This document shows positions 1-7,679 of a stretch of DNA of 32,435 nucleotides, piece after piece. The stretch's first letter is position 1, and the number at the start of each line of letters is the position of its first letter. A program made the position numbers and the translations under genes. Origin of the DNA: Actinomycetales bacterium. Lineage in GTDB: Bacteria; Actinomycetota; Actinomycetes; Actinomycetales; Actinomycetaceae. Location of the stretch: assembly GCA_017882885.1 (NCBI GenBank), contig JADGOQ010000115.1, positions 1-32,435 on the forward strand, written 5' to 3'. The notes under the pieces are model-generated. The model was not told the origin of the DNA. It made no database searches and saw only the letters and a program-made list of their open reading frames with translations.

Positions 1-646
1 CATCTCGCAGCCGAGACCGAGCACCAGCAGCCCCCCGAAGTTGGGGTGGTGGGCGTAACCGCGCAGGGTGGGGAGCAGCATCTGGCCACCCTCGCTGGCG
101 GGCACCAGGCCGCAACCGGACCCGTGGGTGATCGCCATGACGCCATCCACATGGGGGTAGGCGTCCAGGACCCCGATCCCGCGGAACTGGTCCGCGATCA
201 TGCGGGCGGTGCTCGCCGAGCAGTTCACCGAGGTGATCACGCCGATGAAGTTGCGGGTGCCCACACGCCCGTCCGGGCGCCGGTAGCCGAGGAACGTCCG
301 CCCGCGCATCGTGTCCGGCGGCGTGACCCGCGCCGTGCCGAACTCGTGTTCACGCGCGGTGTTGTCCATCGCGAGGTTGTGGCACGTGCTCCCCGGCGGC
401 GATGTCCCTGGTGGCACGCCCGATGGACTGCCCGTACTTGTGCACCTGGCCGCCCGCCGGGATCGCGCGGAGCGCCAGCTTGTGCGCGCGCGGGACCGTC
501 GTCCCGACGGCGACCACCCCGCCCGCGTACCGGAGTGCCAACCCCGGGGTCAGGTCACGGGTTGCGATGGCGACGTCGTCGTCCGGCCGCAGCAGGATGG
601 CGACCTCGGCGAGCGGGAGTTCCTGGGCGGTTGGCTGCTCGGTCAT
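1..646 (-). pseudogene. UxaA/GarD-family altronate or galactarate dehydratase, N-terminal part, frameshifted
   Basis: Sugar-acid dehydratase of the altronate/galactarate family, which removes water from a hexarate or hexonate; the exact substrate cannot be told. The ATG at 646 follows a GGAGG site. The first 88 or so residues form the SAF-type domain (HKLALRAIPAGG, then KYGQSIGRATRDIAAGEHV). The frame then breaks near 379-385 on the plus strand: after GEHV it runs into a stop at 350. In the neighbouring frame translation resumes as HNLAMDNTAREHEFG and continues open to base 1, with the family's second-domain landmarks (FLGYRRPDGRVGTRN, then ITSVNCSAST, then THGSGCG). One extra C, or two lost bases, explains this. 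The family is usually about 500 residues, so the rest lies outside the window. It may be a true pseudogene or a sequencing error in a GC run; both halves look otherwise conserved, which favours a recent event or an error. Confidence 0.85.
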
Positions 647-729
647 GGTGGGCCTCCGGGGCGCCGGCGCCGGGGGTCGGGCGGACGCGCGCCGGCGGCC
701 GCGTCAAAGGTCATACTAGTCGCTCGGCG

Positions 730-1866
730 TCAGAGCGGCTCGACCACCTTCTGCCACGCCCCCTCGATCGCGGCGGCCCTGAACCCGAGCGCCTCGTTGA
801 TCCCCAGCATGAAGCGGTTCTCCGCCGCGTTCCAGGTGTGGATGCGGGCGGCGGCCGGGTTCTCCGCCAGCAGGTACTGGAGGTTCGCGGCCTTGGAGAG
901 CATCCCCAGCCGGTGGCCGCGGTGCTCGCCGTGCACGAGGGTGTCCTCCTGGTAGACGGCGTACGTCTTCGAGTTGGGCCACTGGAGTTCGGTGTAGGCG
1001 ACGAGGTCGCCCGTGGGCACGTGCCGGATCGCGGTGAACACGTTGGCGTGGTCCGACTCGATCATCATCTCGCCGCGGTGGACCACCCGCTCGACGTCCC
1101 ACTTCTCCTCGCGGTAGTCGAATCCCGCGCTCGGGGCGTCCACGCTCATCCGGGTGTGGAGTTCCGCCATCCGCTGCCGCCACGGTTCGGGCGTGATGCC
1201 GCGCCACTGGACGACGTCGTAGTCCGGACCCGCCGTCCCCTCGGCGGCCGCGCGCAGGGCCGCGATCTCCCCGAGCCACGCGTCCCGATCGGCCGGGATG
1301 GTGAGGATGGAGTACCGCTCGCCCTGCTCCAACTCGAAACCGAGGTGCCGCAGCCAGACAGCCGCGGGGTCCGTGGCGTCCACGAGGCCCACGCCCGTCT
1401 TCGGGGCGAGCGCGCCGGGGTGGTCGGCGTCCAGCAGGGGGTTGGGGAACCACCCGCCGACGGTGGTGCGCCCGGTGCCGTGCAGGTCCGCGCGCACGAC
1501 GGCGGCAAGCGCCCGGGCGACGCCCTGCCGGCGGGCGGCCTTCCGGACCACCATGCCGACCTCGATCAGGTGGGTGTTGTCCTCTACCGGGAGGTGCACG
1601 ATGGCATATCCGAGCGCTGCCCCGGGCCCGGCCACACGGGGGTCGATCCCCATCGGGTAGGCCGCCCACAGGGCCTTGCGGGTGTACCGCTGGTCCGCGA
1701 GACGCCTGAGGTGGACCGCGACGGGCTCGACGAAGTCGTCGTGGCCGTATGCGTCGAGGAGCCACTCCCAGTCAACATTGTTCATCGCCGCGAACAGGGC
1801 GCCCGCGAGCTCCGAGGCCTCGGCTGATGCCGTCGGAATCGGTGCGCGGTGAATCTCGATCTCCAT
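730..1866 (-). CDS. Tandem GNAT-domain N-acetyltransferase
   Basis: 378-residue protein with two GNAT folds, the layout also seen in mycothiol synthase-like enzymes; the acceptor substrate is unknown. The first domain has the acetyl-CoA loop in EVGMVVRKAARRQGVARAL (about residues 136-154). The second has HGEHRGHRLGMLSKAANLQ followed by TWNAAENRFMLGINEALGF, a C-terminal pattern typical of actinobacterial double-GNAT proteins. The open frame extends 30 codons further upstream, but MEIEIHRAP at 1866 is preferred: the upstream extension is low-complexity, and a -10-like GACACT lies 6 nt before this ATG with no Shine-Dalgarno, so the transcript is probably leaderless. It is divergent from the tocopherol cyclase-like gene. 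It is not mycothiol synthase itself as far as I can judge. Confidence 0.85.
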   Translation of the reverse strand: MEIEIHRAPIPTASAEASELAGALFAAMNNVDWEWLLDAYGHDDFVEPVAVHLRRLADQRYTRKALWAAYPMGIDPRVAGPGAALGYAIVHLPVEDNTHLIEVGMVVRKAARRQGVARALAAVVRADLHGTGRTTVGGWFPNPLLDADHPGALAPKTGVGLVDATDPAAVWLRHLGFELEQGERYSILTIPADRDAWLGEIAALRAAAEGTAGPDYDVVQWRGITPEPWRQRMAELHTRMSVDAPSAGFDYREEKWDVERVVHRGEMMIESDHANVFTAIRHVPTGDLVAYTELQWPNSKTYAVYQEDTLVHGEHRGHRLGMLSKAANLQYLLAENPAAARIHTWNAAENRFMLGINEALGFRAAAIEGAWQKVVEPL

Positions 1867-1872
1867 TCCGTC

Positions 1873-1878
1873 AGTGTC
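1873..1878 (-). promoter_or_regulatory. Candidate -10 hexamer for the GNAT gene
   Basis: On the minus strand GACACT sits 6 nt before the ATG at 1866. It keeps the A at position 2 and T at position 6 of the actinobacterial TANNNT consensus. No Shine-Dalgarno is present, so the start fits a leaderless mRNA. The match is weak on its own and rests on the same spacing seen at other genes here. Confidence 0.35.
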
Positions 1879-2016
1879 GCAGTGCGCGCCGTACCGGGGC
1901 CACGCTTTTTCCTGTCCCCGAAGGCCCCTCCCACCCTGCAGCCGCGGCCCGGGCACTACGAGCCGGAGGACTGGGACTGACCGGCCTCCCCACTACCGGG
2001 CCGGGCCGCGTCACCG

Positions 2017-2022
2017 TAGGTT
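2017..2022 (+). promoter_or_regulatory. Candidate -10 hexamer of a leaderless promoter (tocopherol cyclase-like gene)
   Basis: TAGGTT lies 6 nt before the ATG at 2029. There is no ribosome binding site between them, so transcription probably begins at or next to the start codon. The 1867-2028 gap between the divergent genes shows no other clear element. Confidence 0.55.
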
Positions 2023-2028
2023 GGGTCG

Positions 2029-3093
2029 ATGGACCCGCCTCGCTCCCTCCACGCCGCCTACCGGGCCACGGGCGCCGACCTGCCGTACGGGAACCCCCTC
2101 GCCGCGCACGGCGTCGCGATGGAGGGCTACTACTGGCGAGTCACGGACGTCGCGGCAGGGCGGGTGTTGGCCGCACTGATCGGCGTCAACCGCGGGCCGC
2201 GCGGCCACTGGGCCACGCTCGGCCTCGCCGCCCACCCCGCCGGCACACTCGCGCTCGCCGCGCACCCGGGTGCCCACGCCTCCCGTGAGCGCCTCGAGGT
2301 GCGCGCCGGTGACGCCTTCCGATCGGACGACCGCGAGTTGCATGTGGACCTCGGACCCGACGCACGGCTGGACCTCGTGATCGACGACCCGCTCCCCTGG
2401 CCGCGACGCTCGTTCGGCGGTTCCAGCATCTTCCATGCGGTCCCGGGCCTCAACCAGTACTGGCACCCGTGGCTGCTCGGCGGCCGGGCGAGCGGGCGCG
2501 CCGTCGTCGGCGGGGAGGAGTGGGAGTTCACCGACGCGCAGGTGTACGGCGAGAAGAACTGGGGCCGCGAGGGGTTCCCGGACTCGTGGTGGTGGGGTCA
2601 GGCGCAGGGCTTCGCCGACGACGACGCGTGCGTGGCGTTCGCCGGCGGGCAGGTGACCGCGGGGTGGGGACACGTCGAGGTCACGGCGCTCGCGGTCCGG
2701 CTGCCGGGCGGGCACGTGGTGCGCCTCGGCGACCCGGCGACCTCCCCGGTCCGGGCGCGCATCAGCGACACGGTGTGGGACCTGCGCGGCCACGGCTACG
2801 GGTGGTCGATCGCCGTGCGGGGCGAGGCCCCTCTCGGCAACGCCCACGTGCTTCCGGTCCCCCTCCCCAGCGAGCACCGGAACACGGCCGGGGCGATCGA
2901 GCACCTCGCCGGGAGCGTGCGCGTGGTGGTGCGGCGCGCCGGGCGCGTGGTGTGGCGCGGGGTCTCCGCCCTCGCCGGGCTCGAGCATGGCGGCCTCGCA
3001 CGGGCCGAGGCCGAGTTGCGCCGTCGGGGAGCGCCGCCCGGCGCGGTGGGTGCACCACCGCACCACGAGGCGGAGGCACCGTCGGCGGAGTAG
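2029..3093 (+). CDS. Tocopherol cyclase-like protein
   Basis: 354-residue protein resembling the tocopherol cyclase family (plant VTE1, cyanobacterial enzymes), which closes the chromanol ring of prenylated quinols. Recognisable family signatures are the N-terminal GYYWRVTD (about 33-40), FHAVPGLNQYWHPWLLGG (about 135-152) and YGEKNWGREGFPDSWWWGQ (about 173-191). Tocopherol is not an expected actinobacterial product, so the substrate may be another lipid or quinone; bacterial members of the family are mostly uncharacterised. There is no signal peptide or membrane segment. The start at 2029 is favoured by the -10-like TAGGTT 6 nt upstream. It runs towards the caspase gene, with a terminator hairpin between them. 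No prenyltransferase or methyltransferase of vitamin E synthesis is nearby. Confidence 0.8.
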   Translation: MDPPRSLHAAYRATGADLPYGNPLAAHGVAMEGYYWRVTDVAAGRVLAALIGVNRGPRGHWATLGLAAHPAGTLALAAHPGAHASRERLEVRAGDAFRSDDRELHVDLGPDARLDLVIDDPLPWPRRSFGGSSIFHAVPGLNQYWHPWLLGGRASGRAVVGGEEWEFTDAQVYGEKNWGREGFPDSWWWGQAQGFADDDACVAFAGGQVTAGWGHVEVTALAVRLPGGHVVRLGDPATSPVRARISDTVWDLRGHGYGWSIAVRGEAPLGNAHVLPVPLPSEHRNTAGAIEHLAGSVRVVVRRAGRVVWRGVSALAGLEHGGLARAEAELRRRGAPPGAVGAPPHHEAEAPSAE

Positions 3094-3125
3094 TCCCCGT
3101 CCACCGGGAGGGTTCGCGCTGAAAT

Positions 3126-3143
3126 CGCTTGGTGCGCCAAGCG
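3126..3143. terminator. Hairpin terminator between convergent genes
   Basis: A perfect 7-bp stem, CGCTTGG and CCAAGCG, encloses the tetraloop TGCG in the 103-nt gap between two convergent genes. There is no U-run, as is common in actinobacteria. It could serve both directions. Confidence 0.6.
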
Positions 3144-3196
3144 GCCCCAGCGCCAATCCTCCCCCTCGGCGCGCGGCGTCTCGCGGCTGAGCCCGT

Positions 3197-5149
3197 TCAG
3201 GCGCGCGGCCGCGTCGTCAGGACGAACACGTCATCCGTCCGCCAGTCGGCCACCGCCTCCGCGGGCGACGCGGGCCCGAGGCGCCGCGTCGTCACCCGGG
3301 CCAGCAACCGCTCGAGGGTGGAACGAGGCTGCACCTCTCCCCTGCGCACGGGTGCGGAACCCGCCACGCTGACGTCCAATTCCTCCTGCTGGAGGGAGCG
3401 GGGATCGAACTCGAGGGTGCTCGTCACCACCTTGAGCTGGTCCGTGACGGTGACCGTCCCCTCCGCCCACAACTCGTCCGACACCTGGCCCGTCAGCGCC
3501 ACCTCCGTGGACTCCCCCGGCGCCAGGGCCACCGATCCGGCGGGGAAGGCGTCGGTGAAGATGCCGTACGTCTCGGTGAGGTCGATGAGGGCGCACCACA
3601 GCGGCATGTCGGTCGTGTTCCTGATGGTGACGGTGAACGGGGGCGGGACATCGCCGGCGTACGCGATCTCGACCCGCCCGTCGTCGTCGAGGTCGCCGCC
3701 GGGCGTTCTGATGCCCATCGCCAGCGACCCTTCCGGCAACCGCGTCGCGGGGTTTCGGAGCGCCGACAGCCGTAGCCACCGGGCCACGTGCTCGAGCGCG
3801 GCGACCGTCCGCTGGTCGCGGTGCTCGCCGCTCACCACGGGGACCAGCGGGCGGGTCACCCCGGGGCGGGTGATGGTGAAGCCGTCGGCGGTGGCCTCCA
3901 CGACCACCTCGGCCGCGCGCGCATCCGGGACCAGCACGATCAGCGTCGCGTCGGCCCGGGCGGCGGCCGCCCGCAGCGCCGTCGTGCCGGCGGCGTCGCC
4001 CACCACCCCGATCGTCAGCGGACGGAGCGGGAGGGACGTGACGACGGCGCGGTAGACGAACGACTCGTCGAGCCGGGTGGAGAGGGACACGAGCGAGCGG
4101 TCGGCCAGGACCCGGGTGACGGTCGCCGTCGCCAGGGGCGCCGACGTCGTCGCACCGGTGAGCGGGTGGATGGCCAGTTCGGTCGTGTCCTCCCCGACGG
4201 GATCTGGCAGGCCGTGGACCGCGCCCGCGTCGATGCTCCAGCCGTCGGGCAGGTGGCTCAGGGTCAATTGCCGGGGTGACGGGGGGACGGCACCGCCGAG
4301 GAAGGGCCGGTCGAGGTCGGTGGGATCCGGGGCCTCCACCTGCGGGTGCTGCGACTCCACCTTCCGCATCACGTCCGCGGTGACGTGCCGGAGCACCTGC
4401 CGGTACGTGAGCTGGCCGCCACCCTCCCGGAGCGCCGTCTCCAGGGCCGCGGAGAGGGCACCGCGCCCGCGGCCGAGGACGTTGACCTCCTTGGCCGTCT
4501 CGGAGGACCGGCAGGCCGCGAGCAGCACCTGCGACCCGGCGAGCCCCCACCGCGCCTCCAGCGATCGTGTGGCGCCGCCGGTCGTCGGGGCCACGCCGGT
4601 CACACCCGGGAGGAAGCTGTCGAACGGGCGCACGCGGTAGTCCTCGGGCGCGAGGCGAAGCCGCACGCCGGCCACCACATCCCGGGTGCCGCCGCCGGAG
4701 TGGCAGCAGTCGAGGACGGTGAGCACGTGGCCGCCCCGCGCCGCGACCTCCCCGAGCAGGACCGCGAACTCCTTGTCCGCCAGGTCCCACTGCCCGGGCT
4801 GCCGGCTGTCCACGAGCACGATCGTCTCGTTGCGGTGGTCGGGCTCCAGGGGCCACAGCTCGGCGGGCGACTCCTGCTGCGAGCCGTGCCCGCTGTAGTA
4901 CAGCAGCGCGACGTCGTCCGGACCGGCCTGCCCCAGGTGCTCCCGCATCGCGCCCACCACGGCCGCTCGGGTCGCCGCCGCATCCGTGAGCATCCGCAGG
5001 TCCAACGCGTCCTCGCCGACGCGACCCCGCAGGACCTCGGCGAACGCCGTCACGTCGTTGACGCAGCCGCCGAGTTGCGGCACCGGCGCCGGGTAGGCGT
5101 CGATGCCGATGAGGAGCGCGATGAGCCGGCCCGGCCGGGTGGCGCTCAC
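3197..5149 (-). CDS. Caspase-family (peptidase C14) protease
   Basis: 650-residue bacterial caspase/metacaspase-type cysteine protease. The GTG start at 5149 overlaps the TGA stop of the upstream CHAT gene in a GTGA junction, so the two are co-transcribed and probably translationally coupled; a longer open frame upstream lies inside the CHAT gene and is not used. The catalytic domain covers about residues 8-270: the first strand LIALLIGIDAY, the histidine in YYSGHGSQ (His88) and the cysteine in VLDCCHSGG (Cys149, second Cys). Both dyad residues are intact. A further caspase-fold element is VLLAACRSSETAKE. After about residue 290 come beta-rich segments, including one at about 545-610 (FTVTIRNTTDMPLWCALIDL, then LAPGESTEVALTG) that looks like an immunoglobulin-type sandwich. 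There is no signal peptide or membrane helix, so it should be cytoplasmic. Substrate and activation signal are unknown; the CHAT partner is the obvious candidate upstream factor. Confidence 0.88.
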   Translation of the reverse strand: MSATRPGRLIALLIGIDAYPAPVPQLGGCVNDVTAFAEVLRGRVGEDALDLRMLTDAAATRAAVVGAMREHLGQAGPDDVALLYYSGHGSQQESPAELWPLEPDHRNETIVLVDSRQPGQWDLADKEFAVLLGEVAARGGHVLTVLDCCHSGGGTRDVVAGVRLRLAPEDYRVRPFDSFLPGVTGVAPTTGGATRSLEARWGLAGSQVLLAACRSSETAKEVNVLGRGRGALSAALETALREGGGQLTYRQVLRHVTADVMRKVESQHPQVEAPDPTDLDRPFLGGAVPPSPRQLTLSHLPDGWSIDAGAVHGLPDPVGEDTTELAIHPLTGATTSAPLATATVTRVLADRSLVSLSTRLDESFVYRAVVTSLPLRPLTIGVVGDAAGTTALRAAAARADATLIVLVPDARAAEVVVEATADGFTITRPGVTRPLVPVVSGEHRDQRTVAALEHVARWLRLSALRNPATRLPEGSLAMGIRTPGGDLDDDGRVEIAYAGDVPPPFTVTIRNTTDMPLWCALIDLTETYGIFTDAFPAGSVALAPGESTEVALTGQVSDELWAEGTVTVTDQLKVVTSTLEFDPRSLQQEELDVSVAGSAPVRRGEVQPRSTLERLLARVTTRRLGPASPAEAVADWRTDDVFVLTTRPRA

Positions 5150-7476
5150 GCCGTGTCCTCGAGCACCAGCCACTGCCAGGTGCCGGGATGCGGCTGGTTG
5201 GCGCCGGTGCGGTCCGGGTTGCTGCTGATCAACCGTGCGAGCTCCCACGAGCGGCTGACCGCCGCGTCGCTGACGTTCAGGTTGGCGGCGAAGACGTCGC
5301 CCCGCGACGGGGATCCCACCCCCAGTGCCACCCACGGGATCCGCGCCTCGATCTCGTAACCGTCGGCGGTCCGGACGGCCGCCGTGGTCATGGCGGGCTC
5401 CAGCAGCCCCGCCTGGAAGGTGTTCCGTGCCGTGACGTTGACAGCGGCGGCCGCCCCGTCCGCCGTGACGCCGATCATGACGTGCCGGTCGAGCCCATTT
5501 CGCACCGGGTCCCCGGCGCCGAGCCCGCGCGGATCCGGGCCGAACTCGAACGAGATCGAGTCCCCGCGCCAGAACTGGCTGGGCTGCCCGAGATCCACTT
5601 CGGTGATCGCCGGGTCGGTGACCTCGACGTGCAGGTAGAGTGCCTCGCGGTCCCACTGGGCTTGCCAGATGGACGAGAAGTCGGCCGGTGGGGGGCTTAC
5701 GGGGAACACCTGGTTCTCGACCCCCACGCCCGGGAGTTCCCACCACTCCGCGAAGTCGCCGTCAACCCGCGGCGCAGTGGTCGCGCAACTGGCGGACAGG
5801 GCGCCGACCGCGGTCGGCGCCGCGGGCGCCGGGCCGCACGCTGCCGCGATGGCGTCCACCGCGGCCGTGGGTTCGGACGCCGCCGTGGAACCGTCCGTGG
5901 GCTCGGCCGCGGCGGTGGGCGTGACCTGATCGCCCGGATCGCCGCGGAGCGTTTCCAGGAACACGAGGATCATGAACAGCACCGCGCCGAGCGCGACCAC
6001 GCCGCCGATCAAGCGCAGCCAGATGCGCGGACGAGATCGGCCGATCGCGGAGCCCCCGCCCGGCCGGTCGCCGTCCGCCCCGCCCGGCCGTCCGCTATCG
6101 GCGGGGGGTTGGCCGACGTCGGCGTGACCCGCGGCGGTGGCGGGCACGCGCGCCGTCACCGCGGGCGGCGCCACAGCCACCGGGGTCTCCCCGGTGACCG
6201 CCGGCCGCACGCGCTCGATCAGCTCCGTGACGTCCTGGTAGCCGGGCCGCTCGGACGCGAGTTGCTCGAGCATGGGCAGGGCCGTCTCGGGCGCGTTCGC
6301 GGCGAGTGCTCCCTGCGCGCCCTCGTAGAGCGACTCCCAGCGCCCCTCCCGGGCCGGCGCGGCGGCAGCAGCCGTGGGTTTGATGGAGAATGGCTGGTCC
6401 ACGCCGGAGCGCAGCAGCACCGCGGTGCCCCACTCGGACGCCTCGTCCGAGATGGCCATCGCCTTGCGCACCTCGCACATGGCGGCGTCGATGGGCAGGC
6501 CGCGCGTCAGGAACCAGTAGAACTCGTGGGTGAACACGAGGGCGGCCCGGTCCGAGATCTCGGTCTGCATGGCCACCACGGCGGGCAGGCCCCGCCGCAC
6601 GAACTCCTGCGCGACCCCGGAGAACGCGTCGCGTCCCGAGCTGCGCGCCCCCTCGCAGGCGTTGAGCACGGCCAACTGCAGGCCGCGGGCGTCGTGCAGC
6701 AGCGTCCCGAGGCGCGAGCCGCTCACCCGATGGGCGGTGCCGTCCTCGCGCTCGAGGACGAGGACGCCCTCCTGGCTCTCCTGGTCGAACCCACCGTGCC
6801 CGACGAAGTGGAAGACGTGGTACTCGTCGAGGAGCGCGCGCTGGAGTTCGGTTAGCGTCGCGTTCTCAAGGACCACCAGCTCCAGCTGCCCGCTCTTGAC
6901 GAGGTCCCCGGTGGTCGCGCGCAGCAGCTGTTCCTCACGCTCGACCGCGAGTTCGGGCATGTCGCTGGGGCTGGAGATCATGACCAGCACCCGCAGCGGC
7001 GGCTCGACGGTGATGACCGGCGGCCGCTCGAGCGAGTCCATGAGCCGGACGAGCGGTGTCTCCTTGGACAGTGTGAGGAAGCGGTCGAGCCGGGTGTCGT
7101 AGAGGTACTCCCACGGGACTGGGTCGAGCTCCGGGACGGCGTCGAGCCGCAGCCGGACGCGCAGGTCGCGGCCCTGCGACGTGGCGGCGGCGAGGCTCGC
7201 GCGGAATGCGGTGTCGACGTCGCCGGAGAGGAGCGCCCGCCCGAGTCGCGAGCCGTAGTCCTTGACGTCGACGACGCGGGAGGCGGCGGGGACCAGGCGC
7301 CGCGACGAGACGCGCGGCGGCCCGACGGCGACCATGAACTGGGCGAGGTCGGCGGCGCCGAACGGGAGGGCGAAGGGCGCCGACGCCTCCCCGGCGGGCG
7401 AGGCGAGGACGTTGGCGGCGTACCCCGTGCCGTCGCGCGTGATGGCGATGTCGAAGTCGAGATAGTCACTGGCCAT
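5146..7476 (-). CDS. Membrane-anchored CHAT-domain protease with CBM9-like extracellular domain
   Basis: 776-residue protein in three parts. Residues 1-150 form the N-terminal region common to large bacterial CHAT proteins (LRVRLRLDAVPELDPVPWEYLYD at about 105-127). The CHAT caspase-like protease domain spans about 160-365, with the dyad His227 in HFVGHGGF and Cys274 in AVLNACEGA, both intact; the conserved VVAMQTEISDRAA follows. A short helical repeat-like stretch (about 380-425) and a Pro/Ala-rich linker lead to one membrane helix (about 486-508). The C-terminal 250 residues begin with a Thr/Ala/Pro linker and contain a carbohydrate-binding-module-9-like domain (VDGDFAEWWELPG, then IWQAQWDREALYLHVEVTD, then WRGDSISFEFGPD). 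With Arg-rich sequence before the helix, the protease should face the cytoplasm and the CBM9-like domain the outside. It is the first gene of a two-gene operon with the caspase and is divergent from the iron transporter. Confidence 0.87.
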   Translation of the reverse strand: MASDYLDFDIAITRDGTGYAANVLASPAGEASAPFALPFGAADLAQFMVAVGPPRVSSRRLVPAASRVVDVKDYGSRLGRALLSGDVDTAFRASLAAATSQGRDLRVRLRLDAVPELDPVPWEYLYDTRLDRFLTLSKETPLVRLMDSLERPPVITVEPPLRVLVMISSPSDMPELAVEREEQLLRATTGDLVKSGQLELVVLENATLTELQRALLDEYHVFHFVGHGGFDQESQEGVLVLEREDGTAHRVSGSRLGTLLHDARGLQLAVLNACEGARSSGRDAFSGVAQEFVRRGLPAVVAMQTEISDRAALVFTHEFYWFLTRGLPIDAAMCEVRKAMAISDEASEWGTAVLLRSGVDQPFSIKPTAAAAAPAREGRWESLYEGAQGALAANAPETALPMLEQLASERPGYQDVTELIERVRPAVTGETPVAVAPPAVTARVPATAAGHADVGQPPADSGRPGGADGDRPGGGSAIGRSRPRIWLRLIGGVVALGAVLFMILVFLETLRGDPGDQVTPTAAAEPTDGSTAASEPTAAVDAIAAACGPAPAAPTAVGALSASCATTAPRVDGDFAEWWELPGVGVENQVFPVSPPPADFSSIWQAQWDREALYLHVEVTDPAITEVDLGQPSQFWRGDSISFEFGPDPRGLGAGDPVRNGLDRHVMIGVTADGAAAAVNVTARNTFQAGLLEPAMTTAAVRTADGYEIEARIPWVALGVGSPSRGDVFAANLNVSDAAVSRSWELARLISSNPDRTGANQPHPGTWQWLVLEDTA

Positions 7477-7587
7477 GGCGCCCCCGATCCGACTGGTTGC
7501 CCTGCATGGTAGGCCATGGCGCCACGGGCGGCAATGGCCCGGTCCCGCGGGTCGGGAGGGGCGAGGCTGGGTGGTGCCGGAGTTCCT

Positions 7588-7611
7588 TTACGCAACAGCA
7601 CTGTTGCGTAA
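7588..7611. promoter_or_regulatory. Perfect palindromic operator candidate
   Basis: Arms of 11 bp, TTACGCAACAG and CTGTTGCGTAA, are separated by 2 nt. The site lies in the 203-nt divergent gap between the CHAT gene and the iron-binding protein gene and covers a possible -35 (TTGCGT, 7604-7609) of the iron operon. Such symmetry suggests a dimeric repressor of TetR or similar type; it could act on either divergent gene. No regulator gene is adjacent. Confidence 0.6.
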
Positions 7612-7626
7612 TTGCCGGTTCTCAGG

Positions 7627-7645
7627 TTAGGTTTGCCCTACCCGC
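7627..7645 (+). promoter_or_regulatory. IdeR/DtxR-like iron box overlapping the -10
   Basis: The 19 bases match the known IdeR/DtxR consensus at 13 of 19 positions by eye, including TTAGGTT and the central GCC. The hexamer TAGGTT (7628-7633) inside it fits a -10 placed 18 nt after TTGCGT. Iron-loaded IdeR bound here would block the ferric importer promoter, which agrees with the product of the gene downstream. Confidence 0.6.
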
Positions 7646-7679
7646 CCGGGCTCGCCGGGTCCCGCCCCCAAGGAACGCC

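Noticed and set aside
46-1827. A 593-codon plus-strand frame over the dehydratase and GNAT genes
   Set aside because: The minus strand carries conserved family motifs in both genes; the plus frame shows none.
5149-5746. An N-terminal extension of the caspase reading frame by 199 codons
   Set aside because: It lies inside the CHAT gene in another frame; the GTGA junction gives a natural start just before the first strand of the caspase fold.
3197-7476. A type III-E CRISPR (Craspase) or gasdermin operon
   Set aside because: No Cas gene, repeat array or small hydrophobic pore-former is next to the proteases; only the protease families are shared.
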